Shown here: positions 7,801 to 17,206 of the stretch, piece after piece
How positions within the stretch are numbered: the stretch's first letter is position 1
How the letters are laid out: the number at the start of each line of letters is the position of its first letter
Assembly: GCF_018916875.1 (NCBI RefSeq)
Contig: NZ_JAHLNO010000017.1
Coordinates: 1 to 64,000 of the forward strand
Length of the DNA stretch: 64,000 nt
Direction of reading: 5' to 3'
Origin: Virgibacillus proomii
GTDB lineage: Bacteria; Bacillota; Bacilli; Bacillales; Amphibacillaceae
Notes under the pieces: generated by a model
What the model was told of the DNA's origin: nothing
What the model saw: only the letters and a program-made list of their open reading frames with translations
Database searches by the model: none
Position numbers and translations under genes: made by a program

Positions 7801-9121
7801 AATCACTAAACGCACCTATATTCAAATTACCGGAAAATTAGCTTCTCCTCTTTTGGCAGGATCAGGTGAAGAAGATCGCTCTGACATGGATATTTTACGT
7901 GATTATTATGGTCGTCCTTTTCTAGCTGGTACTGCAGTGGCAGGCGCATGTCGCCAATGGTTACTGGCAAATAAGGTGAATGAAAAGGCGATCGACTCTT
8001 TGTTTGGTGCTAGGAAAAAAGCAGGAAATCAAGGAGATCAAAAGGATGAAGTAAGGATGGATGACTTCAATCAAAGTCGCATCTTTGTATCTGATGTACA
8101 ATTTATAGAACCTAAGACAATAATACGTGATCATGTAAAGTTAACAGAGAATAAAACAGCAGATGAAACAGGAAAATTTAACGTAGAAGTGATTGATACA
8201 GGTGCCTCATTTGTAATGCGATTTGAGTATATAGAACGCGAAAGTACGGAGAATCAAGCGGATCAAGATTTAATCGATACGTTAATTAGTGCGATTCATC
8301 GTGGGAAATTAACATTTGGTGGGAAATCTAATCGAGGTTACGGGAAATTAGAAATTAATGAAGTGAAACGAAAACAGTTTCATTATACTAATAAAGAAAC
8401 TGTGATGGAATGGTTAGACTGGTCATGGGGTAAAATGTCCGAAGAACAGCCTGAATCACTTGACAGTGACATTTACAATGAAGCTGAAGAGAAGTTTCAT
8501 GTTATTATAGTTCCTCTTAAAATCAAACAAACTTTACTCATTCGTGATTATCAAACGATGGAAGAAGATCTAGATTACACCTATCTTCGTAGCAATAAAA
8601 AACCTGTTATACCTGGTACAACGTGGGCGGGTGCATTTCGCCATCGTTTACATCAAATCGTTCATGAGTTAGACGGTGATGGACAAATTGTAGAAGAGCT
8701 ATTTGGTTGTAAACATGATAAGGAGCAAACGAATCCTTCTCGATTGATTTTTGAAGAATCTGTGATTGAAAATGCAAAAAAACTAACAGTGACAAGAAAT
8801 GCTATCGATCGTTTTTCTGGTGAAACCATAGACGGAGCATTATTTACAGGGGAAACTGTTTGTAAAGGCCAGACAACATTAGTAATTAGTTGGCGAAAGG
8901 ATAGTTCTATTGATTGCAAGATCATCAAGGGAATCATGTACTGGCTCATTAAGGATCTGACTTGTGGATTTTTAGCGATTGGTGGAGAAACAGCAATTGG
9001 TCGAGGTGTTTTTGAATTACAAGATGAAGATGCGGTTTCTACCATAAATAACGAAGCTTATCGGAAAGCAGCAATTGCATGTATTCGTGGAGGTGAATGT
9101 GGTGCGGCATCAAAAGCTTGA
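7775..9121 (+). CDS. Cas7-2x, double Cas7 subunit of the type III-D effector
   Basis: This 448-residue protein contains two Cas7 (Csm3-type RAMP) units. The first spans about residues 12-205: SPLLAGSGEE, an acidic loop with D37/D39/D43 before YYGRPFLAGTAVAGACR, and ending GKSNRGYGKLEI. The second spans about 245-435: KQTLLIRDYQ, an acidic loop (EEDLDYTYL) before PVIPGTTWAGAFRHRL, and ending GGETAIGRGVFEL. The Asp residues in the two loops are candidates for target-RNA cleavage, as in Csm3. The pattern matches Cas7-2x of the III-Dv complex. GGAGGTGA at 7761-7768 sets the ATG at 7775. The gene overlaps both neighbours. Confidence 0.82.
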   Translation: MQKKPIKNKITKRTYIQITGKLASPLLAGSGEEDRSDMDILRDYYGRPFLAGTAVAGACRQWLLANKVNEKAIDSLFGARKKAGNQGDQKDEVRMDDFNQSRIFVSDVQFIEPKTIIRDHVKLTENKTADETGKFNVEVIDTGASFVMRFEYIERESTENQADQDLIDTLISAIHRGKLTFGGKSNRGYGKLEINEVKRKQFHYTNKETVMEWLDWSWGKMSEEQPESLDSDIYNEAEEKFHVIIVPLKIKQTLLIRDYQTMEEDLDYTYLRSNKKPVIPGTTWAGAFRHRLHQIVHELDGDGQIVEELFGCKHDKEQTNPSRLIFEESVIENAKKLTVTRNAIDRFSGETIDGALFTGETVCKGQTTLVISWRKDSSIDCKIIKGIMYWLIKDLTCGFLAIGGETAIGRGVFELQDEDAVSTINNEAYRKAAIACIRGGECGAASKA

Positions 9122-9662
9122 TTCAGTAGTTACGAAAGGGCATCTGACAAAAGATGAACTAATAGAGTTTATAAGGGATACAAAGAATGGTGATCTTTAT
9201 CTAGTAATAGATTATGGAGTTTACTTGGGGAAGGTAGAAGCTAGTGAAATTAAACTGTATGACGATGATGCGATTCTGGAACCACAATTTATCCAAGAAG
9301 TGCGTATCTTTAATAAACAGAAAGAAATAAAAATTTCACGTATAAATGATAGATTCGTATGGCGCGAACGTAAAGATACGAATGAAGGTAAAGAAGAAAC
9401 AACTTGTTTCGATGAAACATATAAACTATGGGGACAAGTAACAGCACACAAAGAAAATTGGTCCATTTTAACAGAACAACGTGGGACTAGTATTGCCATT
9501 CCTGATTCATACGAAAAGGGACAAAAAGTAGGACTTGTTTTCCGTAAATATATTGAGTTTCAAGATTGGGATTTAGTAAATGATCAACCTTTTTCTTATC
9601 AAGTCGTAGATGATCGTTTAGTTAAATATGCATTATGGAAGGAGGAAAAGGAAAATGAATAA
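9102..9662 (+). CDS. csx19: Csx19-like subunit (TIGR03984-type)
   Basis: This 186-residue protein lies between Cas7-2x and the insertion Cas7, the usual place of Csx19 in III-D loci. Its features fit the small TIGR03984/Csx19 family as I remember it: LIEFIRDTKNGDLYLVIDYGVYLGKV, KIYDD-type acidic strand, VRIFN, then LWGQVTA and TSIAIPDSYEKGQKVGLVFRKYIEF split by short loops. In the III-Dv complex Csx19 is a bound accessory subunit of unclear function. The start is a GTG at 9102, 5 bases after GGAGGTGA (9089-9096); a GTG at 9099 is too close and a TTG at 9075 has no such site. It overlaps Cas7-2x by 20 bp. Confidence 0.72.
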   Translation: MRHQKLDSVVTKGHLTKDELIEFIRDTKNGDLYLVIDYGVYLGKVEASEIKLYDDDAILEPQFIQEVRIFNKQKEIKISRINDRFVWRERKDTNEGKEETTCFDETYKLWGQVTAHKENWSILTEQRGTSIAIPDSYEKGQKVGLVFRKYIEFQDWDLVNDQPFSYQVVDDRLVKYALWKEEKENE

Positions 9663-11496
9663 TAAGCAAAATGGCGATCGTTTTGTTAATCCATATAATT
9701 TTGTCCCTTTAGAAGGAAAATGTGATAAAAAAAAGCGTGAGACCGGTAATTTAACAGGAAAAATAACTTGTACAATAGAAACATTGACGCCGTTGTTTAT
9801 ACAAGATAACCAAAATAAAGAAGAATTTTTCCATTATCCAGATGATGAAAGACCTGTTATCCCAGGCTCAGAAATACGTGGTACAATTCGAAGCGTATTT
9901 GAAGCCGCGTTTAATGGTTGTTTATCGCAAGTAAATGATGAGCCATTTCATAGACGTTCAATGGAACCAAAAAAACCTGGGTTATTATATATGACTGATG
10001 AGGGCTGGAAGCTTCAAGAATGTGAACGTGTGATGTTAAATACAACATTTTCCAAGGATAAAGATGAAAATAAACATGGAAAATTTATAAACTCCAAAAA
10101 ATTACAAACAGGACAGCTTATTTATATTAAAAAATCTGAAAGTAAATATCGAACTACAAATGTTAAAGCTCGAAAGTATGTACCTAATGTTGTGCAAGAC
10201 TATTCTTTTCAGCCTAAGCAGGGCTTTGATAAAGGAATAATATATCTAGGTGAACCACTTGAGGGAAAGAAACATCATGAATCTGTATTTATAGAACTTA
10301 CATCTAAAGCAAATAAACCGAAAAGTTTAAAAGAACAGGACATAAATAATTTAAAGGATGTTGTATTACTCTATCTTAAGAATAGTGAACAAAACAACAA
10401 AGATAGTAAGCCAAATGATAAGAAACCTAGACGTAAACCTTATAATAGTTATTTGAAACTGCTAGACAACGCAACGATTCATCATCAGCTACCCGTCTAT
10501 TATTCAATAGATTCAAAAGGTAATATTAGTCACTTAGCACCTGCTGTTTTTTCTCAAGAGGTGTATCAAAATACTTTACTTGATATTTTAAAGGCACAAG
10601 GAAATTATGAGCCTTGTGAGTGTAAAGAAAAAATATGTCCAGCTTGTCATTTATTTGGATTTGTAAATGAACAAAGTATGCAAGCATCAAGAGTCCGCTT
10701 TAGCGATGCTACTATAGAAAAAGAATTTGCATTTTTAGGCAAAATGACTCTGCCAGTATTAGGACAACCTAAGCCAGGAACAGTCGAGTTTTATACAGAA
10801 AAGCAGGATTCCGCGAAGTACTGGACGTATGATTATATTCAAGTTGGGAAAAAGCGTGAACCTTTAAAACCAAATAATATTAAAATCCGAGGTCGGAAAT
10901 TTTATTGGCATCATAATCCTAAATCATATTCTTTAAAGACTACGAATAAGTCAGAAATGGAAACGACAATAAAACCTCTTAATAAAGGTAATAAGTTTAC
11001 TTTTACTATTTATTTTGAGCGTCTTTCAGAAAAAGAGCTAAGCCAATTATGTAATGTATTAGATATCAACTATTCAACACAGCATGCACATAAAATAGGT
11101 CGGGGGAAGCCTTTAGGGTTTGGTAGTGTAAGGATGAAAATTAATGAGATTAAAATTCGTCAGATTAATAAAAAAACTGGAGCTTTTGAAGTAGTTAACA
11201 AGGAAAGAGCAAACTTTATGGATGTTAAAATAAATCAAAAAGCTAGTTTATTAACAATTTTACGTTTTCCACCAAGTTTTGCTGAACATTTAATTTCATA
11301 CCCAGAAGTAGAAGCAACTTCCAAAAAGGAGCCTAAAAATCTGAATAAGTTAGCTTCACATCAATGGTTTACCAAAAATAGTAAGAATAAAGGTCAATTT
11401 GAAAAAGTCTTGCCTACGATTGAGGAAGAAGTAGCGACAAATGCTAGCAAATGGCTGAGGGTAATAAAAGTAGGACAGGGAAAAAAACGCACATGA
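9655..11496 (+). CDS. Insertion-bearing Cas7 (TIGR03986-type RAMP) of the type III-D effector
   Basis: This is a 613-residue RAMP protein. It starts with the hallmark RFVNPYNFVPLEG, then TIETLTPLFIQD and the RAMP helix RPVIPGSEIRGTIRSVFEA. A long middle part, about residues 95-310, interrupts the fold and is the insertion. It then reads CPACHLFGFVNE (paired Cys) and SRVRFSDA, and ends with IGRGKPLGFGSVRMKI, the glycine-rich RAMP loop. This fits the Cas7-insertion subunit that caps the III-Dv backbone. The Cas7 acidic loop seen in the other subunits is not obvious here, so it may be non-cleaving. GGAGG at 9641-9645 precedes the ATG at 9655. It is the last gene of the operon and overlaps csx19 by 8 bp. 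Confidence 0.82.
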   Translation: MNNKQNGDRFVNPYNFVPLEGKCDKKKRETGNLTGKITCTIETLTPLFIQDNQNKEEFFHYPDDERPVIPGSEIRGTIRSVFEAAFNGCLSQVNDEPFHRRSMEPKKPGLLYMTDEGWKLQECERVMLNTTFSKDKDENKHGKFINSKKLQTGQLIYIKKSESKYRTTNVKARKYVPNVVQDYSFQPKQGFDKGIIYLGEPLEGKKHHESVFIELTSKANKPKSLKEQDINNLKDVVLLYLKNSEQNNKDSKPNDKKPRRKPYNSYLKLLDNATIHHQLPVYYSIDSKGNISHLAPAVFSQEVYQNTLLDILKAQGNYEPCECKEKICPACHLFGFVNEQSMQASRVRFSDATIEKEFAFLGKMTLPVLGQPKPGTVEFYTEKQDSAKYWTYDYIQVGKKREPLKPNNIKIRGRKFYWHHNPKSYSLKTTNKSEMETTIKPLNKGNKFTFTIYFERLSEKELSQLCNVLDINYSTQHAHKIGRGKPLGFGSVRMKINEIKIRQINKKTGAFEVVNKERANFMDVKINQKASLLTILRFPPSFAEHLISYPEVEATSKKEPKNLNKLASHQWFTKNSKNKGQFEKVLPTIEEEVATNASKWLRVIKVGQGKKRT

Positions 11497-12091
11497 ACTT
11501 CTAGAAGATTCGCGCACTGTTCGGATATTTTATAATAAAATTGCTACTATGAAAAAAACATATTTCTACTTAATAGATATGCGTCAGTCGAAGATATTTC
11601 TTGGTTATTTTCTACATAGAGAATGACATAGTTGGAGATGGCTAGTTTTTAATATATATTTTTCCTTCACTGGATAAAAGTGCAATTGGTTAGATTGTTT
11701 GATATGGAAATCGTACAGATCGTTTTTTCTGTATCTAGTTTCTGTTTCAAATCGTAAGTAAAACAAAGGCAATCAATATTTAAAGTCATCATAATAGATA
11801 AAAAAATTATCTACTGTTAGATAAACAAATAATTAGAAAAATCTTTGGACAATCAATAGTAAAGATAGTTATTTACGTGCGTGAACCCAAGCTCACATGG
11901 AACTTCCGGGAGGGTTCGCGCGTTTTTTTGCACCTCAAACACAAAAATATAGTACGCTTATTTAGCAAGTATTTAGAACTAGTAAAAATGTCATGAAAAA
12001 TTGCTAAATGTATCCGATTTCACGAAGTGGTTTATGTTATATTCATGTTTAGAACATTCAAGCAAAAATAAAAATTATAGGAGTGAAAGTA
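11497..12091. other. Intergenic region after the CRISPR operon; no array seen
   Basis: This AT-rich gap has no evenly spaced direct repeats. It carries two related pieces: ACATGAACTTC...ATTCGCGC at 11491-11514 and ACATGGAACTTCC...GGTTCGCGC at 11896-11921. The second is part of a strong terminator-like hairpin. They are about 400 bp apart and diverged, so they do not form an array. Confidence 0.5.
11876..11930 (+). terminator. Strong hairpin with T-run
   Basis: TGCGTGAACCC (11878-11888) pairs with GGGTTCGCGCG (11912-11922) over 11 bp with two G-T pairs, around a 23-base loop. Seven T residues follow directly. This has the form of an intrinsic terminator or attenuator. It lies 380 bp after the Cas operon and 160 bp before the butanediol dehydrogenase gene, so it could serve as a leader attenuator of the latter. 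Confidence 0.6.
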
Positions 12092-13138
12092 ATGAAAGCA
12101 GCAGTATGGTATGCCAAAAAAGAAATTCGCGTTGAAGATGTAACAGAACCAGTAGTGGAACCAGGGGAAGTAAAGATTAAAGTAGCTTGGGCAGGTATTT
12201 GTGGAAGTGACCTTCATGAATATGTTGCTGGACCGATTACGATTCCAACAGAAGAGCCGCATCCTTTAACCAATAAAACAGCTCCAGTAATTATGGGGCA
12301 TGAATTTTCAGGAGAAATAGCAGAAGTCGGTGAAGAGGTACAAACTTTAAAAGTCGGTGATCGTGTTGTCGTTGAACCGGTTATTTCTTGTGGGGAATGT
12401 AATTCTTGTCGCCAAGGATTTTACAATAATTGTGAACGTATCGGGTGCTATGGGATGTCTGGTGTTGGGGGCGGATTTTCTGAGTATGCAGTTGTACCAG
12501 AAACAATGGTACATAAAATTCCAAATAAATTAAGTTATGAACTGGCGGCTCTAGTTGAACCTATGGCAGTGTCTTTGCATGCAGTTAGGCAAAGCAGATT
12601 AAAAGCGGGAGATTCCGTAGCAATATTTGGAGCAGGACCAATAGGTTTATTAACTATTCAAGCATGTTTACTTGCCGGAGCAGAAAGAGTATTTGTTGTT
12701 GAATTGTCTGAAGAACGGAGAAAAGTGGCAGAAAAGCTTGGAGCTATAACAATTAACCCATCAGAAGTTAATACCGTTGCAGAAATTTTAAACCAAACCA
12801 ATGGAGGAGTAGATGTCAGTTTTGAAGCTACTGGGGTTTCTATTGTACTGCAGCAAGCCATCGATAGTACAAAAATGGCTGGTGAAGTAGTAATTGTCAG
12901 CCTTTGGGAATCAAATCCTGAATTAAGTGCCAATACGGTTGTATTTAAAGAGATGAACATTGTAGGGTCAATCGGTTATAGAAATATTTTTCCTACAGTA
13001 ATTCATCTTATTGCTGAGGGACGATTGCAAGTGGCTGACCTGATTTCGAAAAAAATAGATTTAGATGATATCGTCGGTGAAGGCTTTGAAACATTACTGA
13101 ACGATAAGTCACAAGTAAAGATATTAATCAAGCCATAG
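12092..13138 (+). CDS. bdhA: 2,3-butanediol dehydrogenase / zinc alcohol dehydrogenase
   Basis: This 348-residue medium-chain dehydrogenase interconverts acetoin and 2,3-butanediol with NAD(H). It has the catalytic zinc site CGSDLHEY and GHEFSGEI, and four structural-zinc cysteines in CGECNSCRQGFYNNC. The NAD-binding GAGPIG loop sits in a Rossmann fold. The HEYVAGPITIPTEEPHPLTN insertion is typical of BdhA/YdjL. AGGAG at 12079-12083 sets the ATG at 12092. It is a single gene ending in a strong terminator. Other sorbitol-type dehydrogenases are less likely. Confidence 0.85.
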   Translation: MKAAVWYAKKEIRVEDVTEPVVEPGEVKIKVAWAGICGSDLHEYVAGPITIPTEEPHPLTNKTAPVIMGHEFSGEIAEVGEEVQTLKVGDRVVVEPVISCGECNSCRQGFYNNCERIGCYGMSGVGGGFSEYAVVPETMVHKIPNKLSYELAALVEPMAVSLHAVRQSRLKAGDSVAIFGAGPIGLLTIQACLLAGAERVFVVELSEERRKVAEKLGAITINPSEVNTVAEILNQTNGGVDVSFEATGVSIVLQQAIDSTKMAGEVVIVSLWESNPELSANTVVFKEMNIVGSIGYRNIFPTVIHLIAEGRLQVADLISKKIDLDDIVGEGFETLLNDKSQVKILIKP

Positions 13139-13146
13139 ATTTTAAC

Positions 13147-13186
13147 AACAAAACGCCAACTATCCATGGTTGGCGTTTTGTTATGT
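13147..13186. terminator. Bidirectional intrinsic terminator
   Basis: AACAAAACGCCAAC (13147-13160) pairs perfectly with GTTGGCGTTTTGTT (13169-13182). A-rich and T-rich arms lie on either side. It sits between convergent genes bdhA (+) and the CoA-disulfide reductase (-) and could serve both. Confidence 0.85.
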
Positions 13187-13371
13187 GTCCCCATGAAAGC
13201 TCTGATTTTTAAATAAGGAAGAATTAAAAACGATAATCTCGAAGTCTTACTAGAGCTTACATTTTATATGCACTTACCTTTCTCATTATTGTCAGCTCCT
13301 AAGATTAGTAAATTAGCGATTCCGAGGAGCGTATACTTCCCGATTTTTAATATTCATATACTTCGCTAAGA

Positions 13372-15066
13372 TTATTTAAAATTATAGGCTGTAACAATTT
13401 TATCTCGTCCAGTTACGTGGTCGTTGTAATATTCGAATAAGCAAATGCCGAGAAATGAACCAGATATATTATATATATTTGTGTAGCCTAATTGTTGTAA
13501 AGCCATGACGGCATTATAGCTTCTTTGACTTGAACGGCAATGAACATAAACAGGTTTATCTTGAGGAATTTCTCCTAATCTGTCTCTTAATTCGCTTAAA
13601 GGAATATTTACAGCATTTTTTAAATGCCCTTTTTCATATTCGTGTTTTTCTCTTACATCTATAATAAATGCATTATTTTCTATTAATTCTCGGACTTTTG
13701 TTACAGGTACTTGTTTAAATTCTCCATTTAATCTGTTTAATGCAACTAATGCAGCAAGGTTAACAACGTCTTTTGCTGTACCGAACATTGGAGAATAACA
13801 AAGCTCCAGCTCTTTTAAATCTTCTAATGTTCCACCCATTGTTATCATAGCGGCGATAACATCGATCCGCTTGTCTACATTTCCTTTTCCAATTGCTTGA
13901 GCGCCTAAAATTTTACCGGTTGGATATTCATAAATTAATTTAAAATGTAGAGGATGACTATTTGGCATTAAGCCTACTTTATCGTTGGGCATAATATAGA
14001 CGAAATCATATTTAATTCCGGCACGCTGTGCGTCTTTTTCATTAAGTCCAGTAGATGCTGCATTTTGCTCAAATACATGAATACAAGAAGAACCAATAAC
14101 TCCTTTATATTGATGTGGAATACGATAAATGTGATCAGCAGCGGCTCTGGCTTGTCTTTGTGCTGGACCAGCTAAAGCTAACCTGGTTGGTTGGTGAGTT
14201 AATTGATGATAGACTTCAATAGCATCACCAACTGCGTAAATATTACTATCATTAGTAAGATAATTATGGTCGACTTTGATGCCTCCAGTTTCACCAATTT
14301 CTAGTCCGGCATTTTTAGCTAAGTTAGTTTCCGGTTTTACACCAATAGCTAATACAACTGCATCTGTATTCACTGTTTTTCCAGATTGCAATTCAATATG
14401 ATTCTCTTCCACCTTTGCCAGTCCATCATTTACGTTAAGATCAACGCCTTGGTCAATCATTTCCTTATGGAGAATTTGCGCCATATCATAGTCAAATGGA
14501 GCCATAATTTGCTCGCTAAATTCAATCAATGCTACATCTAAACCAGCTAGTCGAAGGTTTTCAGCTACTTCGACGCCAATAAATCCCCCGCCAATGACGG
14601 ATACATGTTTAACCTTGTTTTGTTTTACATATGCATTCAGTTTTTCGATATCTACTACATTTCGCACTGTAAATACGTGAGGTCGGTCAATACCCGGTAA
14701 ATTAGGAACAATTGGATTGGCTCCGGGTGATAAAATTAATTTGTCATATGCTTCTTCATAAGTTTTGTCAGTGGCTAAATCTTTTACCGTAATCGATTTG
14801 TTATTTCGATTAATGGCGATGACTTCACTGTTCACTCGAGCTTCAATGTTGTATTGCTTCTTAAAACGCTGTGGATTCATAACAATAAGCTGGTTGCTGT
14901 TTTCTACGATCCCACTTAAATGAAACGGTAATGAACAGTTAGAAAAAGATACATGTGGTCCTCTTTCAAACATGATGATTTCTGCATGTTCATCTAATCT
15001 TCTTACTCTGGCTGCAGTAGAAGCGCCACCGGCAACACCGCCGACAACGACTATTTTTTTACTCAT
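13372..15066 (-). CDS. cdr: CoA-disulfide reductase with rhodanese domain
   Basis: This 564-residue flavoprotein reduces CoA disulfide or CoA persulfide with NAD(P)H and helps keep the thiol pool reduced. It has the N-terminal FAD motif VVVGGVAGGAS, the single redox cysteine C44 in FSNCSLPFHLSG, a second dinucleotide site SVIGGGFIGVEVAE and the FAD site YAVGDA. A C-terminal rhodanese domain follows from about residue 460, with active-site loop VHCRSSQRS. This is the CoADR-RHD architecture of bacilli. AAGGAGA precedes the ATG. It appears to be monocistronic. Confidence 0.9.
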   Translation of the reverse strand: MSKKIVVVGGVAGGASTAARVRRLDEHAEIIMFERGPHVSFSNCSLPFHLSGIVENSNQLIVMNPQRFKKQYNIEARVNSEVIAINRNNKSITVKDLATDKTYEEAYDKLILSPGANPIVPNLPGIDRPHVFTVRNVVDIEKLNAYVKQNKVKHVSVIGGGFIGVEVAENLRLAGLDVALIEFSEQIMAPFDYDMAQILHKEMIDQGVDLNVNDGLAKVEENHIELQSGKTVNTDAVVLAIGVKPETNLAKNAGLEIGETGGIKVDHNYLTNDSNIYAVGDAIEVYHQLTHQPTRLALAGPAQRQARAAADHIYRIPHQYKGVIGSSCIHVFEQNAASTGLNEKDAQRAGIKYDFVYIMPNDKVGLMPNSHPLHFKLIYEYPTGKILGAQAIGKGNVDKRIDVIAAMITMGGTLEDLKELELCYSPMFGTAKDVVNLAALVALNRLNGEFKQVPVTKVRELIENNAFIIDVREKHEYEKGHLKNAVNIPLSELRDRLGEIPQDKPVYVHCRSSQRSYNAVMALQQLGYTNIYNISGSFLGICLFEYYNDHVTGRDKIVTAYNFK

Positions 15067-15765
15067 TTGTCTATCTCCTTAGCTAATGTATTTTGGATGC
15101 TTTATTAAATTTATGGTTGTTTAATCGAAAATAAAGAATTACCAGCCTAGCTGTTTTGAATATCGTTGGATGTAGGAAGCAAGTAAAAAATCAAATCTGT
15201 ACAGATACGGGTATGGGTACAAAAACAACGGTTTAAAGGTAAGACTATATTATATTAGTCTGATCATAGAGATTTTAATTTGGGCTGTTCCGTTTCTTGG
15301 ATAAAAACAGGGTATATTATCGATGTAGATCAAAACAATACGATACAATAGTTTACTAGCATAATTGTTAATTTCAATCAAAATTACTAAAAATCAAATA
15401 TGTTTCCATATCTGTGATCATTTCTTTATTAGTAGTAAGTGAAGTTAAAATGAACGATTCATATGCAATAATAAACGATTATTTAAGCAGTAACTCTACA
15501 TTTACACACATATGTTAAACCCCTTTCATTAAACATTTCTAATGTGAACACATTCACGTTTTAAGTATATATAGTACTCCTTTATATTTCAACAAAATGA
15601 ACTCAGCTAATTCATTGGGATGATGGACTACACCATGACCTGTGCAACCCCATGAGTAGTGAAAACTATATGTAAAAGGTTACGAAGAGGTTTTCTTTTA
15701 ATATCTATGAAAAAAGCATGTACCAAAAAGGCACATGCAAAAAGCAATTTCATCAATTTTTATTT
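15067..15765. other. Gene-poor upstream region of the CoA-disulfide reductase
   Basis: About 700 bp lie between the start of cdr and the end of the decayed symporter. No open frame here looks like protein. The only pattern I note is a CRP/FNR-type inverted repeat at 15543-15558. Confidence 0.5.
15543..15558. promoter_or_regulatory. CRP/FNR-family-like operator
   Basis: TGTGAACACATTCACG matches the TGTGA-N6-TCACA consensus at 9 of 10 positions. It lies 477 bp upstream of the CoA-disulfide reductase start, which is far for direct control, so the target is unclear. Confidence 0.35.
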
Positions 15766-16980
15766 TCATGCTACTCGTATACGCCCTGATTTGTCGGCGA
15801 CAGCTGCACCAACAATATCACCCAACACATTAGAAGCAGTACCAGCTATTCCGATCAGCGCATCCACCCCGGCGATTAACGTAACAATTTCTAAAGGCAG
15901 GCCAAACATACTTAAGACAGCAGATAATGTCATAAGTCCCGCAGCAAGTACGCCTGTAGTACCAATCGATAACAAAGCACCGATGACTGCGATACTTAAA
16001 AAATCGAGCGGGGAAAGACTTAAATCTGTAATATTTGCTGCAAGAACCAATAATACTCCCATGCGCAGTGCTCTCCCGTCTGAGTTGAAAACAGGCCTAG
16101 TGGCAGGGCGAAGTTAGCTGTAGTTTCGGAAACCCCGGCTTTTTTTACTGAACGAATAGCGATTGGTAACGAAGCGATACTGCTAGATGTAAAAAAGGCA
16201 GTCGTATAAGCTTCTTGTTTGAAAAACGCGAGCACAGGTGTTTTTAAAAATTTTAAAAAGGCTGTATAGACAAATACCATAATAATGCAATACCAGCAAA
16301 AGACAAGTGTAAACTTTAATAAGGATTGGAAGGTTGCCAATCCTTGGCTTCCAAATGCTGTGGCACTAATCGAAAAAAATCCCGACTGGCGCATATAAAA
16401 GCACGCCTTGCACAATCTTATAGAACATTATTTCATTTAATACTGTAAAAAAAGTATTGAGCAAATTTCCATATTCGATTATTTTTTTATCGGAAGCATG
16501 TCTCATGGTAGAAATAGCAATCCCAATAATGACTGCGATAAATAAAATCGCTATTAGATTACCAGAAGTGAAGGCGGAAAAATATTTCCTGGAACAATCT
16601 GTAAAAGAATATCGGAAAAACTAGGTGTTTCCGGTTTTTCTACTGTCGTGTCTGGTAAAGAAAGGTTTTCTCCTGGATTAATCCATAAGGCTAGCCCAAG
16701 TCCGATAAGTACTGCACAAGCAGTAGTAGCTATATAGTATAGAATAAGCTTTCGGTCCATATGATCTAGCTGAGTCATATTCATTTTGTTACTGCTAATA
16801 CGACTGTAAGAAAAATAACCGGAATGGCAATTAAGCTAAGTAGATGTATAAGTAATCTTCCTAATGGTTTGAGTATAGTTGTTTGTTGGCGGAAAGAATT
16901 CCTGTAAGTATACCAAGCAAAAATGCTGTTGTCATTTTTATTACGAAGGATGTTTGTTTGAAACGTCTCCATAAACGCAT
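15766..16980 (-). pseudogene. Frameshifted dicarboxylate/amino acid:cation symporter
   Basis: Read leftward, successive fragments in different frames make up a DAACS transporter. They are LGRLLIHLLSLIAIPVIFLT, then ATTACAVLIGLGLALWINPG, then a stretch around TSSSIASLPIAIRSVKKAGV, and finally AVLSMFGLPLEIVTLIAGVD to the C-terminus. At least three frame changes break the gene, at about 16.78, 16.55 and 16.05-16.4 kb. The TSSSIASLP motif is the family signature. An intact member of the same family is encoded at 53606-54835. Confidence 0.8.
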
Positions 16981-17206
16981 AACATTTATCGTATTCTCTT
17001 ATAATGATTTTATATATTTTTTATAGTACCAAAAAAAGGCTTTTCTTCAGTTTCTATATACTATTTACGTTTTACTTTATACCGTACTAACAAATATAAA
17101 GCTGTTAACATTTGAAGAAACTGTGACGAATAAGCATTTTCATTACTTTTTTTATCGTTTTGAAATTGAATTCAGTTATAATAGGTTGGAAAGTGAGGAG
17201 GAAGTC

